Shown here piece after piece: positions 15,892-24,454 of a stretch of DNA of 42,919 nucleotides (positions are counted from its first letter, which is position 1; each line of letters starts with the position of its first letter). The notes below the pieces were generated by a model, which saw only the letters and a list, made by a program, of their open reading frames with translations, ran no database searches and was not told the origin of the DNA. This DNA is from JBILXY01 sp044378055 (GTDB taxonomy: Bacteria; Patescibacteriota; JACMRA01). The position numbers and the translations under genes were made by a program. The stretch spans positions 1 to 42,919 of the forward strand of contig JBILXY010000008.1 in the NCBI GenBank assembly GCA_044378055.1, read 5' to 3'.

Positions 15892-16578
15892 CTACGAAAC
15901 TGTTCTAACTGGTGGTTGGTCTCTGAATTTGGTAAATAGGATGAACTTATTTTGTTGCTGACTATAATATCCAAGGGTAAAAGTGTCTCCATTGTTGCTG
16001 CTGGCGTACAAATAGCATTTTGGGTTTGTTCTTTTATTAAAGTTGCAACTTTCCCACCCATCGGCATATATATTTGCGGAACTATTGGTAGCTGTTTCAG
16101 GTGAGGCTAAAGCTGGGCATCTATAAGCAACTTTTCTTTCAGCTAAACTTTGGCTGTATTGACCTGTAATATCTTTAGGGAAATTAGATGGTTCAATGTA
16201 GGCGTGAATATCTTTTTCCTTAATTTTACCGGTTAGAGAAAGCCTTAAAGTTAATTCAAAATCCACTTCATTAGCATCGGCGGAACAAATGGCTATTGGG
16301 TAACTTCGCTGGCTTGGAACTGCGCTGCTGTTATTATAAAACTCGGTAAGGGCCAAATTTACCTGATTAATATGAGCTAATCTTTGAGCATCCTCATTCG
16401 ACTGTTGAGCATTTAGAAAACCCATAGCAAAAGAAACAATCAAAGCTATTACACAAAACAAAATTGTAAGTATCTCTAAACCATTTATTCTTTTTGAATA
16501 TCTAATTTGATCGAAAAAGCTTCCTCCGTACTGATTAGGAGTAGAATAATTGTTGTAGGAATTAGAGTTTGGATCCAT
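15892..16578 (-). CDS. pilin/pseudopilin-like membrane protein
   Basis: 228 aa. After a 30-residue Asn/Ser/Tyr-rich N-terminus there is 'RINGLEILTILFCVIALIVSF', a hydrophobic helix, then 'DAQRLAHINQVNLALTEFYNNSSAVP'. The helix plus the 'D..R...I.Q...AL..YY' continuation is the pattern of type IV pilin-like proteins. The canonical prepilin cleavage site (G-F-x-x-x-E) is not well preserved. The C-terminal domain has four Cys (CSAD, RCPA, SCNF, KCYL). A TACAAT -10 (16585-16590) six bases before the ATG suggests a leaderless message. Function in a pilus is inferred only from this pattern. Confidence 0.65.
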   Translation of the reverse strand: MDPNSNSYNNYSTPNQYGGSFFDQIRYSKRINGLEILTILFCVIALIVSFAMGFLNAQQSNEDAQRLAHINQVNLALTEFYNNSSAVPSQRSYPIAICSADANEVDFELTLRLSLTGKIKEKDIHAYIEPSNFPKDITGQYSQSLAERKVAYRCPALASPETATNSSANIYADGWESCNFNKRTNPKCYLYASSNNGDTFTLGYYSQQQNKFILFTKFRDQPPVRTVS

Positions 16579-16584
16579 AGAATT

Positions 16585-16590
16585 ATTGTA
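16585..16590 (-). promoter_or_regulatory. -10 box of the pilin-like gene
   Basis: TACAAT on the minus strand, six bases before the ATG at 16578. The -35 region is weak. Confidence 0.4.
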
Positions 16591-16657
16591 TCATAAATTT
16601 CAAATTAAGAAAACATTATGTTCGTGATAGAAGAAAATTATTCATAAAAAAGCAAAT

Positions 16658-17044
16658 TTAATCGCTGGCTTCAGAATTAGCCCACAAAAAATAGATAATG
16701 TAGGCGACTAGAACTAAAATTCCACTCCAAAAATTTAATTGCTTAGTCTGATTCATAACAATTAATAAAATTGGAATGCAACCTGAAATAAGGCTATTAT
16801 ATATTAAATTATTAACCTGAGAAATTCTTAAAATATCTTTTTTTATGGAAAAGAACCACCAAAATGAAAACAAAGCCAGAAAACTGGTGATGAAAATTAA
16901 GGCTGACAAAAGAATGCCCCAAACATACAAATTGCTTTTAAGCGGATCTAGAAAAACCAATTGAGCACAAACCGCAATAAAACTTAGACCGGCCATAACA
17001 CTGAACAGTTTTTGGATTACTAAAGTATATTCTACCGCATTCAT
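16658..17044 (-). CDS. four-helix membrane protein of unknown function
   Basis: 128 aa from ATG 17044, with four predicted transmembrane helices and almost no soluble part. I do not recognise a family. The frame is open to a GTG at 17080, but TTGACA lies at about 17079-17084 on the minus strand, so transcription starting downstream would favour the ATG. It is divergent from efp. Confidence 0.6.
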   Translation of the reverse strand: MNAVEYTLVIQKLFSVMAGLSFIAVCAQLVFLDPLKSNLYVWGILLSALIFITSFLALFSFWWFFSIKKDILRISQVNNLIYNSLISGCIPILLIVMNQTKQLNFWSGILVLVAYIIYFLWANSEASD

Positions 17045-17117
17045 AGCTTGACTAAATGTAAGTACATACCTATTTTTCACTTGTCAAACCTTTATACTTT
17101 GGTTTGTTTTTCTTATT

Positions 17118-17678
17118 ATGCTCGATTTTTCCCAGATTAAACTTGGTAGCGTTGTTATTTTTAATGGCTCACCTTCAATAATTACAAAATGCGATTTTCT
17201 TAGAATGCAGCAAAGAAAACCAGTCAAAAAATGTGCCATGAAAAATATTGTCACAGGTGTAAACCAGGAATATTCTTTCAAAAGCGGAGAATCTATTGAA
17301 GAGGCGGAACTAAAAAGAGAGCCAGCAAGTTTCATGTATGTTACTGGTGATGTTCTAACTTTCATGCTTTCCAATACCTATGAAACTATCGACCTGCCTG
17401 CCAGCATGCTTGGTGATAAATCTGATTATTTAAAGGAAGGTTTAGAGGTTACAATTTTGTACTTTAACGAAAATGCTATCAGCATAGATCTTCCAGTTAA
17501 AATTTCTTATACAATTGTGCAAACTGCCCCAGCTGTAAAAGGCAACACAGTATCAAGTATTATGAAAGATGCTGAAATTGAAACAGGAAGAATTGTAAAA
17601 GTACCAGCCTTTATTGATATTGGTGAGAAGGTTTTAATAAATACTGTAGAAGATGAGTACGCTGAACGAGTGAAATAA
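17118..17678 (+). CDS. efp: elongation factor P
   Basis: 186 aa with the three beta-barrel domains of EF-P; the end reads 'TGRIVKVPAFIDIGEKVLINT', the family signature region. EF-P binds ribosomes stalled at polyproline. Domain I aligns without gaps to the E. coli protein from memory, and the KPGKG tip loop that carries the modified Lys is RMQQR here (residues 29-33), so the usual Lys is Gln32. Modification by EpmA-type enzymes would not be possible at that place. A TATACT box lies about 20 bases upstream of ATG 17118. It is followed within 11 bases by uppS. Confidence 0.93.
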   Translation: MLDFSQIKLGSVVIFNGSPSIITKCDFLRMQQRKPVKKCAMKNIVTGVNQEYSFKSGESIEEAELKREPASFMYVTGDVLTFMLSNTYETIDLPASMLGDKSDYLKEGLEVTILYFNENAISIDLPVKISYTIVQTAPAVKGNTVSSIMKDAEIETGRIVKVPAFIDIGEKVLINTVEDEYAERVK

Positions 17679-17688
17679 TTATTTGAAT

Positions 17689-18348
17689 ATGCACCTTGGA
17701 ATAATTATGGATGGAAACAGAAGATGGGCCAAGCTGCACGCCCTTGAAACAATTTTTGGCCATAATAACGGTGTTAAAGCTTTAGACAGATTGCTTGAAG
17801 TTTGTCCTTCGCTTGGAATTCAAACAGTAACTGTTTACGCCCTATCAACAGAAAATTTTGTTAAGAGAAGTGAATTTGAAATTATTAATCTGGTAGATGT
17901 TATAAGCAATGCAGCCTTAAAATACAAGGAAAAACTTATTGGAAAAAATGTCAGAGTTAAAGTCTTGGGTGAAATTAACAAAGTTCCTGAAAAGCTAAAA
18001 AACTCTTTGCTCCAACTGGTTGATGAAACTAAGGATTGCAGTAAAAGCCTGCTTCAATTATGCATAAACTATGGCGGTAGAAACGAAATTGTAAGAGCAG
18101 TAGAAAAAACAATTGCTAGTGGTGAGGAGATTTCAGAGGAGGCGATTTCACGAAATTTAGATTCTAATCTACAGCCGGATTTGATAATAAGGCCCGGAGG
18201 ACATAAAAGATTATCAAACTTTTTATTATGGCAAAGTGCTTATAGTGAATTATATTTTACCGATGTTTTATGGCCAGATTTCAATGAAAATGAGTTAATT
18301 AAAGCCTTGGATTATTATAATGGACAAGAAAGAAAATTTGGAAAATAA
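17689..18348 (+). CDS. uppS: isoprenyl (undecaprenyl) diphosphate synthase
   Basis: 219 aa. The cis-prenyltransferase signature 'IIMDGNRRWAK' is at the very start, 'GHNNGVKALDRLLEVC' follows, then 'VTVYALSTENF', and the end has 'DLIIRPGGHKRLSNFLLWQSAYSELYF'. It adds isopentenyl units in cis to make the C55 lipid carrier used by MurJ's substrate. The usual 'RTSGE(Q)R.SNF' reads 'RPGGHKRLSNF'. TTG 17683 is also in frame; ATG 17689 matches the family start. It is in an operon-like run with efp and two UbiA genes. Confidence 0.92.
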   Translation: MHLGIIMDGNRRWAKLHALETIFGHNNGVKALDRLLEVCPSLGIQTVTVYALSTENFVKRSEFEIINLVDVISNAALKYKEKLIGKNVRVKVLGEINKVPEKLKNSLLQLVDETKDCSKSLLQLCINYGGRNEIVRAVEKTIASGEEISEEAISRNLDSNLQPDLIIRPGGHKRLSNFLLWQSAYSELYFTDVLWPDFNENELIKALDYYNGQERKFGK

Positions 18349-18358
18349 CTAATTATTT

Positions 18359-19195
18359 ATGAATATCCTAAGAACTTTATGGCTGTGGATTAAGATAAGC
18401 AGACCAGGAACTTGGGCCATATTACCATTAATATTTATTCTTGGATTTACCGATTCAAAAGCTATTTTAAGTTGGCAAAGTGTTTTACAAATAATAGCCT
18501 TGGGTTTTCCTTTAGAGCTTTTCATCAATGGAGTTAATGATATTTATGATATTGATACGGACACAAAAAACCCTAGAAAAAATAATTTCTGGCTGGGAAC
18601 TGCTTTGGATAGGAAGAATATTAAAAAAGCAACAATAGCTAGTTTATTTGGATTTTTAATCACTTTTGCAACTGGTTTATTTACCTTAAATTTGGAAAAT
18701 ATAATCTGGTTGAGTATTGGTTTAATATTTGGATATATTTACTCAGTTCCACCTATTCGGCTTAAAGAAAGACCAGTTGTTGGTTTACCAAGCTATGCCT
18801 TTGGATTTCTAAGTGCCTATTTTATGGGATTTAGTTTTAATGGTTCTTTTTTGGAAGCTGGGTGGAAACCATGGGTACTAAGTTTACTAGTGGTTGCCTT
18901 GGGTTGTATTGCCTTTTTAGCCGATTATTCAGCCGATTTAATTGCTAAACAAAAAACCATAGCCACCAGACTTGGCAGAAGATTAACCTCGGTTATTGCC
19001 CAAATTTCTTATATCGTTGTTCTTGTAGCAAGACCCTTCACCAGTTTTGCAAGTTTGTTATACACCATAATGGGAGTATTGCTATTAAGCCTATTAAGTC
19101 TGAACCCTTCAGAAAAATTAGCCAAACTTAGCCTTTACATTCTTGCCATTTTTGGAGGGGTGGCAGTTTTTCTGGCATCCTTTTTTAAGATTTAA
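18359..19195 (+). CDS. UbiA family prenyltransferase 1
   Basis: 278 aa with about eight or nine membrane helices. The first Asp-rich motif is 'NGVNDIYDIDTD' (NxxxDxxxD, about residues 58-69) and the second is 'ADYSADLIAKQKTIATRLG' (DxxxD, about 181-199). These bind the prenyl diphosphate through magnesium. UbiA enzymes attach prenyl chains to aromatic or lipid acceptors in the membrane. It starts 10 bases after uppS and is followed after 11 bases by a second, divergent paralogue. Substrate unknown; carotenoid-elongase or glycerolipid roles are possible. Confidence 0.88.
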   Translation: MNILRTLWLWIKISRPGTWAILPLIFILGFTDSKAILSWQSVLQIIALGFPLELFINGVNDIYDIDTDTKNPRKNNFWLGTALDRKNIKKATIASLFGFLITFATGLFTLNLENIIWLSIGLIFGYIYSVPPIRLKERPVVGLPSYAFGFLSAYFMGFSFNGSFLEAGWKPWVLSLLVVALGCIAFLADYSADLIAKQKTIATRLGRRLTSVIAQISYIVVLVARPFTSFASLLYTIMGVLLLSLLSLNPSEKLAKLSLYILAIFGGVAVFLASFFKI

Positions 19196-19206
19196 TTTTG
19201 GCGATT

Positions 19207-20055
19207 ATGAGTAATTTTATAGCCTTACTTAAAACCTATCGCCCTCTACTTTTACCTGCTCCATTTTTAATATTTGGATTAGGATTGTTACTTTCTGATG
19301 GAAGATTTTCGGGCATCGCTTTTATACAAGTTTTTCTGGTAACCTTTTTCGCTCCGATACTGGTTTTTGGTGTAAACGATGTTTTTGATTATGAAACAGA
19401 TTCACAAAACCCCAGGAAATTAAATAAGTTTTTTGGTGGAATTGCTGAAAAAAAATATCACAATTTTATTATCAAATCGGCCATTTTAGTTAGTTCCCTT
19501 TTAATACTTATTTCAGTTTTAACTTTGAATTGGTTGAACTTCATTGCCATGATTGCTGCAATATCTACTGCCTGGGACTATAGTTTTCCTGGAATTAATT
19601 TGAAATCTAAACCACTCGGAGATGTTTTTAGTAACATTGTAGGCCTTGGAAGTATTGCAGTTTTGGGAGTAAGTTTTGGGAGTCTGGATAGTTTATTCTT
19701 CAATGTACCACCCGAGAGAATTGTTGGAATAATTTTAGCCTTAACTATGGCCAGTTTACTTGCAGGTTTAGCCGATTTTGAGTCTGACGAACAAGCTGGG
19801 ATAACTACGACTGCCATTTATATTGGTAAAAAATGGACTGTAGTTTTAGGATTACTTTCAATTCTACCACTAACTGTAATTAACTTTCGTGAGGCAGAAT
19901 TTTTAAAATGGAGTATATTTGTCATAATTTTAACTTATCTCCCCCTACTCTGGTTATATAAAAATAAAAGAATTGTAAGTTTAGTTTATGGTTTGATTGC
20001 AATAATCACAATGGTTAGTTTTGGAGTATATTTAAATAATTTGCTTCTCGTTTGA
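19207..20055 (+). CDS. UbiA family prenyltransferase 2
   Basis: 282 aa. 'FGVNDVFDYETD' and 'ADFESDEQAGITTTAIYIG' are the two Asp motifs. It is clearly homologous to the preceding gene but well diverged, so a gene pair of some age. The TTG at 19198 is in frame; I prefer ATG 19207 ('MSNFIALLKTYRP'). It ends in TGA, showing UGA is a stop here. The next gene, prfA, begins 35 bases later. Confidence 0.87.
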   Translation: MSNFIALLKTYRPLLLPAPFLIFGLGLLLSDGRFSGIAFIQVFLVTFFAPILVFGVNDVFDYETDSQNPRKLNKFFGGIAEKKYHNFIIKSAILVSSLLILISVLTLNWLNFIAMIAAISTAWDYSFPGINLKSKPLGDVFSNIVGLGSIAVLGVSFGSLDSLFFNVPPERIVGIILALTMASLLAGLADFESDEQAGITTTAIYIGKKWTVVLGLLSILPLTVINFREAEFLKWSIFVIILTYLPLLWLYKNKRIVSLVYGLIAIITMVSFGVYLNNLLLV

Positions 20056-20090
20056 CTTTCTTAGTTCCTGTGGCTTTACTTTTAAAAGAT

Positions 20091-21164
20091 ATGTCTCGGT
20101 TACCTATTCAGCAGATTTTAGATAGACACCTTAAATTAAGTGAAGGGCTTGCCACTGCTTCCCAAGACGAAATGATGGAACTTGGCAAGGCCCACAAAAG
20201 AATAAGCGTTCAAGCTGAAATTGCTGAAAATATAGATAAATTAGAAAAAAGTTTAGAGCAAAATAAAACTGCATTAAGTGAAACCAATTCCGATGATGAA
20301 TTTGCCGAAATGATTAGGCAAGAAATTTTAGAGCAAGAGGGTGCAATTCAAAGCCAAGAAGACAAACTTTTAACTTTGCTAAGCCCAGCCGATAACAGAG
20401 ACGATAATAATATTTTACTTGAAATTCGTGGTGGCGCTGGGGGTGATGAAAGCGCTTTATTTGCTGCCGAAATGGTTAGAATGTATACCAACTATTGTAG
20501 TGGTTTAGGACTTAATTTCAAATTAGTTGCAACAAGTTTAAACCCAATTGGTGGCTATAAAGAAGCTATTGCCGAAGTTAAAGGCGATATGGCTTTTGCT
20601 TGGTTTAAATACGAAGGAGGAGTGCATAGGGTTCAGCGCGTGCCAGCTACTGAAAAACAGGGAAGAATTCACACTTCTACAGTTTCTGTGGCCATTATGC
20701 CTTTAATCGAAAAAGATAATTCTTTTAAACTGGATATGAAGGATGTGGAAATTATTTTATCTACCAGTTCTGGTAATGGCGGACAAAGCGTTAACACCAC
20801 CTACTCTGCTGTAAGGATGAAACACGTGCCAACAGGAATGGAAGCCCAAAGCCAAGATGAAAGAAACCAATTACAAAACCGCGAAAAAGCCCTGCAAGTT
20901 TTAACCAGCCGTGTTTACGATTTTTTGGAAAACAAGCGAAGGGAAAAGGAATCAGCTGAAAGAAAAGAACAGGTAGGAACTGCCGACAGAAGTGAGAAAA
21001 TTAGAACTTATAACTTCCCCCAAGATAGGTTAACCGACCACAGGTACAATTTAAACTACACCCAACTTGATACAATTATGAGTGGTAAACTTCTTCCGGT
21101 TATTGAAGACATTCGCCGAATAGAAGCCGAAAACAACCTAGCCAACCTAGCCCAGCAGATTTAA
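20091..21164 (+). CDS. prfA: peptide chain release factor 1
   Basis: 357 aa, the normal length. The catalytic GGQ is in 'SSGNGGQSVNTTYSAVRM', and the anticodon-like PxT motif is in 'QRVPATEKQGRIHTSTVSVA', which marks RF1 (UAA/UAG) rather than RF2. 'LEIRGGAGGDESALFAAEM' is also typical. The ATG at 20091 gives 'MSRLPIQQILDRH'; upstream in-frame codons from 20052 overlap the previous gene. The methyltransferase prmC is not next to it. Confidence 0.95.
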   Translation: MSRLPIQQILDRHLKLSEGLATASQDEMMELGKAHKRISVQAEIAENIDKLEKSLEQNKTALSETNSDDEFAEMIRQEILEQEGAIQSQEDKLLTLLSPADNRDDNNILLEIRGGAGGDESALFAAEMVRMYTNYCSGLGLNFKLVATSLNPIGGYKEAIAEVKGDMAFAWFKYEGGVHRVQRVPATEKQGRIHTSTVSVAIMPLIEKDNSFKLDMKDVEIILSTSSGNGGQSVNTTYSAVRMKHVPTGMEAQSQDERNQLQNREKALQVLTSRVYDFLENKRREKESAERKEQVGTADRSEKIRTYNFPQDRLTDHRYNLNYTQLDTIMSGKLLPVIEDIRRIEAENNLANLAQQI

Positions 21165-21226
21165 ACTTGACTGAAAATTTTACCTATGTTTTCAGGTAAG
21201 TGTAGTTATATAGAGATAGTAATAAG

Positions 21227-21565
21227 GTGAAACAAGAACCATTACAAGCTTATTATAATATTGGTGTTAGCAAAAAACCGATTCCCACAGATAAAATTGA
21301 GAATCCAGCTGAAATCAATTTTGAAGAAATTACAATTTACAAAGAAAAACAACTACTTTCTGATCTAATCAATAGATCTTACAAAAGTGTCGATGGTTGG
21401 CTTCCTCTTGGTAAATCTAAGCTTCATCCAGATTTAAAGAATTTAAACTTAGTAGAAAAATTAGAGAAATTGGGTCTTCTGATTGATTACAAGGGCTCAT
21501 TCTACCCAACGCTGAAGCTTGTACTTGCTCATGAAGCCATGCTTTTAAAAAAAGTTACAGACTAA
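21227..21565 (+). CDS. hypothetical protein (112 aa)
   Basis: Small soluble protein starting at GTG 21227. The second half ('LLSDLINRSYKSVDGWLPLG', then 'LVEKLEKLGLLIDYKGSFYPT') reads like a winged-helix-type domain, but I do not recognise a family. It is followed within 12 bases by a good terminator. Possible regulator; low certainty. Confidence 0.6.
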   Translation: MKQEPLQAYYNIGVSKKPIPTDKIENPAEINFEEITIYKEKQLLSDLINRSYKSVDGWLPLGKSKLHPDLKNLNLVEKLEKLGLLIDYKGSFYPTLKLVLAHEAMLLKKVTD

Positions 21566-21576
21566 ATAGCTTCTAG

Positions 21577-21605
21577 GCTACTTCTTTGAGGTAGCTTTAT
21601 TTTTG
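21577..21605 (+). terminator. Rho-independent terminator
   Basis: GCTACTTC/GAGGTAGC stem with a 3-base loop, followed by TTTATTTTT. It ends the 112-aa gene transcript. Confidence 0.8.
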
Positions 21606-21634
21606 GGCAAAATATTAAAGGCATAATTACAAAA

Positions 21635-21672
21635 TACCCCTGGTAAGGGGTCAAAGCGTAGCTATAGGGTAG
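21635..21672 (+). repeat. palindromic repeat, family A (degenerate intergenic copy)
   Basis: ACCCCTGGTAAGGGGT hairpin, a degenerate second hairpin (AAAGC..GTAGCT) and a closing AGGGTAG. It has the same architecture as the three copies inside tsaD. Confidence 0.65.
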
Positions 21673-21728
21673 ATTTTCTGATTATGCAAAACAAATCGGG
21701 CGATTTACAATTAACCCTAAAATAACAA

Positions 21729-22613
21729 TTACAAAATAATTTCCTTCCACTCACTTTCCCTCCACTTGGCAATTTCCTTATGATCACCCTGCTTCAAAAC
21801 CTCTGGAACTAGCATATTCATAAATTTTTCAGGTCTGGTAAATTGTGGATGTTCAATAAAAGGTAAAATTTCAGATTTCCACACTTCGTCGTCAAAAAGG
21901 TTTTTCCCTGTGGTTTGATTATTCAGATGTTGTTGCAGTAAATCGGCTGAGTTTAAATTCTCTCCTTTTTTTAGAACTGAATTAAACTCGGAGTATTGAT
22001 TGTTTCCTCCAGAAAAAGAATCGTGCAGAACTGAAGGAGATTTAGTTATAAAATCTGGAATAAAACGCGAGACCGACTCGACTAAAGCCATGGCTGGAAC
22101 TTCGCCGCCGTTGGTAACAAAATTTCCTATAGATAATTCTAAATCTACCATTGGCGAAACCCTAGCATCGAAACCTTCAAACCTTCCACATAAAATAGAT
22201 ATTTCATCAAAGTTTTGCAACCATTCCACAGTATTTTGGTTTAGCGGATAACCCCTTGGTGTTAAAGAAATTGTAACTTTTCTTGGTTTATTTTCATCCC
22301 AAAACTTGAAAAAGTTAGAGTTTGGCGGCAAAACTTGATTAAACTTTTGTGGAGTATTTGGAGTGGTAAAAAGCGGACTTACCGAATTATGTTTTACGAG
22401 TGATTGATAGATAGGTTCAGGTTTTAAAACCATTCCAGTTCCTCCCCCAAAAATTCTATCATCAACTTGTTTATAATTTCCAATTCCAAATTCCTCCTTC
22501 CAATTAACCATTTCATAAGTGATAATTTGTTTAGAAACTGCCCTAGCGATAAGACTATTTTCCCAAAACGAATTGAAAATTTGAGGATAAAGAGAAAATA
22601 TTTTGAAAAGCAC
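21729..22613 (-). CDS. trmD: tRNA (guanine-37-N1)-methyltransferase TrmD
   Basis: 294 aa; typical TrmD is about 240. Conserved parts: 'YKQVDDRIFGGGTGMVLKPEPI', 'ILCGRFEGFDARV', the knot region 'LSIGNFVTNGGEVPAMALVESVSRFIP' and 'FIEHPQFTRPEKF'. The extra length is mostly between the first half and 'KPRKVTISLTPRGYPLNQ' (about residues 72-115). TrmD methylates G37 next to the anticodon to prevent frameshifts. Starts at GTG 22613. It is not in the usual rpsP-rimM-trmD-rplS cluster. Divergent from dnaX. Confidence 0.92.
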   Translation of the reverse strand: MLFKIFSLYPQIFNSFWENSLIARAVSKQIITYEMVNWKEEFGIGNYKQVDDRIFGGGTGMVLKPEPIYQSLVKHNSVSPLFTTPNTPQKFNQVLPPNSNFFKFWDENKPRKVTISLTPRGYPLNQNTVEWLQNFDEISILCGRFEGFDARVSPMVDLELSIGNFVTNGGEVPAMALVESVSRFIPDFITKSPSVLHDSFSGGNNQYSEFNSVLKKGENLNSADLLQQHLNNQTTGKNLFDDEVWKSEILPFIEHPQFTRPEKFMNMLVPEVLKQGDHKEIAKWRESEWKEIIL

Positions 22614-22701
22614 AGTTAGTTCTATTTAAATTTGAAAAAATATAAATGTCTACAAATTTGACCAAACAAGGAAAATTAGACATTAAATAAGCATTTATCC
22701 T

Positions 22702-24381
22702 ATGGCTTGGTACAACAAATATAGACCGAATAGTTTCGAAGAAGTTATTGGACAAGAAATAATTAAAACTGTTCTTGAAAAAAGCTTGGATTCAGGTAAA
22801 ATTAAGCATGCTTATTTATTTAATGGCCCAAAAGGTGTGGGTAAAACCACCATTGCTAGAATTTTTGCAAATAAGCTGAATAATGCAAAAAATCAGCCTG
22901 AAGCTTCTATAGATTTAGTGGAAATGGACGCTGCCAGCAACACAGGAATTGATGATGTAAGGTTATTAATTGAATCAGCCAAAAACCCACCTTTAATTGG
23001 AAAATACAAAATTTATTTAATCGATGAAGTGCACATGCTTTCCAAATCAGCAATGAACGCTTTGCTGAAAATTTTGGAAGAACCGCCCACCTATCTAGTA
23101 TTTTTACTGGCTACAACCAATCCTGAAAAGTTAATTCCAACCGTACTTTCCAGGTTAACCAAGCTAAACTTAACCAACCATTCAACTTCTGAACTTACTG
23201 CAAACCTAAGAAAAATCGCCGACAAGGAAGGTTTGAATATTGAAGATAATGTTTTAGAAATGCTTGCAAAAAGAGCCGATGGAAGCCAAAGAGATGCTAT
23301 AAATCTGCTTGAAACTTTATCCAGCTTTGGATTAGATAATTTTAATTTGGAAAATTCTGGAAACTTACTTGGCTTATTACCAGATTCAACTTTTGCTAGA
23401 TTTACTAAAGAATTTACTCAAACCGAGGCTATTTCAAGCCAAACTTTAACTGAAATAAAGAATATTGGATTGGATGGGGAAAGCTTTCTAGCCCAGCTTT
23501 TAAATTATTTATTAGATGAAAGCATATTGGGAAACAACCACAATGGTTTCATTCAAACAGTAGCCAAAGTATTAGATTTAAGACTGCCATCCACCACAAT
23601 TTTACAATCAATTGCCTTGCTTCAAGCATTTTCAAATAACAATCTACAAATTTCTTATCCAAAAAACCTGGAAAATTTAGTTACTGAAAAGCAAGTTTCT
23701 AAGCCTGAAAATAAAGAAGTGGTGAAGACTGAGACTGAGAAAGCTGTTGTTCCCAACACTATTTCGACTCCAATCGATCAAGCTGTTGAGGAAGCATCCA
23801 TTGAAGAAATTGTAAGTGAGAGTCCTGTGGATGAAGAAAATAATACCGTGACTAATGAAGTTGTGGAATCAATTGTCGTGGATGATACTTCTACAGCCGA
23901 GAACATCCAAGCCTTTTTGAACAAACTTGGTCAGCATAAAGATTTACCCCCAATGTTAAAAATGGTAATTCCAGATATAAAAGTAGAATCAATCGACGGT
24001 AATTTACTGAATATTTCTTCAAGTAGTGGTATTTTTCTATCTCAACTGAATTCGGAAAAAATTAAAAGTTGGTTAATTGAACAGATTCAAAAAACTTGGC
24101 CAAATGTTCAAAGTTTAAATTCTCAACTAAGAAATAATATATCTTTTACGCCAACCCCATTGGAAACTGCTGTAGATCCCGTTCCTATTAGAACCCAGGA
24201 AGTGGATAAAAAATACAACCACCCCGAACAAGGTGGAAATAAGTATTTTTACGAAGTTTATAATGAATTACCAAAGGAAATGGAACCAGAAACCCTTCCA
24301 GTTTTTAACGGCGAAATAAGTAAGCCAATTAAAAGCAAATCATGGGACGACCAAGCCAACGAACTGTTTGATTTCGAGTAA
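22702..24381 (+). CDS. dnaX: DNA polymerase III subunit gamma/tau
   Basis: 559 aa. It opens 'MAWYNKYRPNSFEEVIGQE', has Walker A 'GPKGVGKTT' (about residues 44-52), 'MDAASNTGIDDVR', Walker B/DEAH-like 'YLIDEVHMLS' and sensor 'LLATTNPEKLIPTVLSRL'. The Cys cluster that forms the zinc module in most DnaX proteins is missing: no Cys lies between Walker A and 'MDAASN'. The C-terminal 250 residues hold an acidic linker and a tau-like domain. It loads the sliding clamp. No internal frameshift slippery site was searched for in detail. Confidence 0.92.
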   Translation: MAWYNKYRPNSFEEVIGQEIIKTVLEKSLDSGKIKHAYLFNGPKGVGKTTIARIFANKLNNAKNQPEASIDLVEMDAASNTGIDDVRLLIESAKNPPLIGKYKIYLIDEVHMLSKSAMNALLKILEEPPTYLVFLLATTNPEKLIPTVLSRLTKLNLTNHSTSELTANLRKIADKEGLNIEDNVLEMLAKRADGSQRDAINLLETLSSFGLDNFNLENSGNLLGLLPDSTFARFTKEFTQTEAISSQTLTEIKNIGLDGESFLAQLLNYLLDESILGNNHNGFIQTVAKVLDLRLPSTTILQSIALLQAFSNNNLQISYPKNLENLVTEKQVSKPENKEVVKTETEKAVVPNTISTPIDQAVEEASIEEIVSESPVDEENNTVTNEVVESIVVDDTSTAENIQAFLNKLGQHKDLPPMLKMVIPDIKVESIDGNLLNISSSSGIFLSQLNSEKIKSWLIEQIQKTWPNVQSLNSQLRNNISFTPTPLETAVDPVPIRTQEVDKKYNHPEQGGNKYFYEVYNELPKEMEPETLPVFNGEISKPIKSKSWDDQANELFDFE

Positions 24382-24412
24382 ACAATAGATTGTCATTGGC
24401 AAAACCGAGTCC

Positions 24413-24437
24413 GTAGTGGCGACCACAGCGTCGCCAC
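24413..24437 (+). repeat. palindromic repeat, family B
   Basis: GTAG then GTGGCGAC/GTCGCCAC arms with a 6-base loop, between convergent dnaX and the surface protein gene. ATTGGCAAAACC lies just before it. It may also serve as a terminator hairpin. Confidence 0.65.
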
Positions 24438-24454
24438 CTGTGCCTAGCTTAGGA

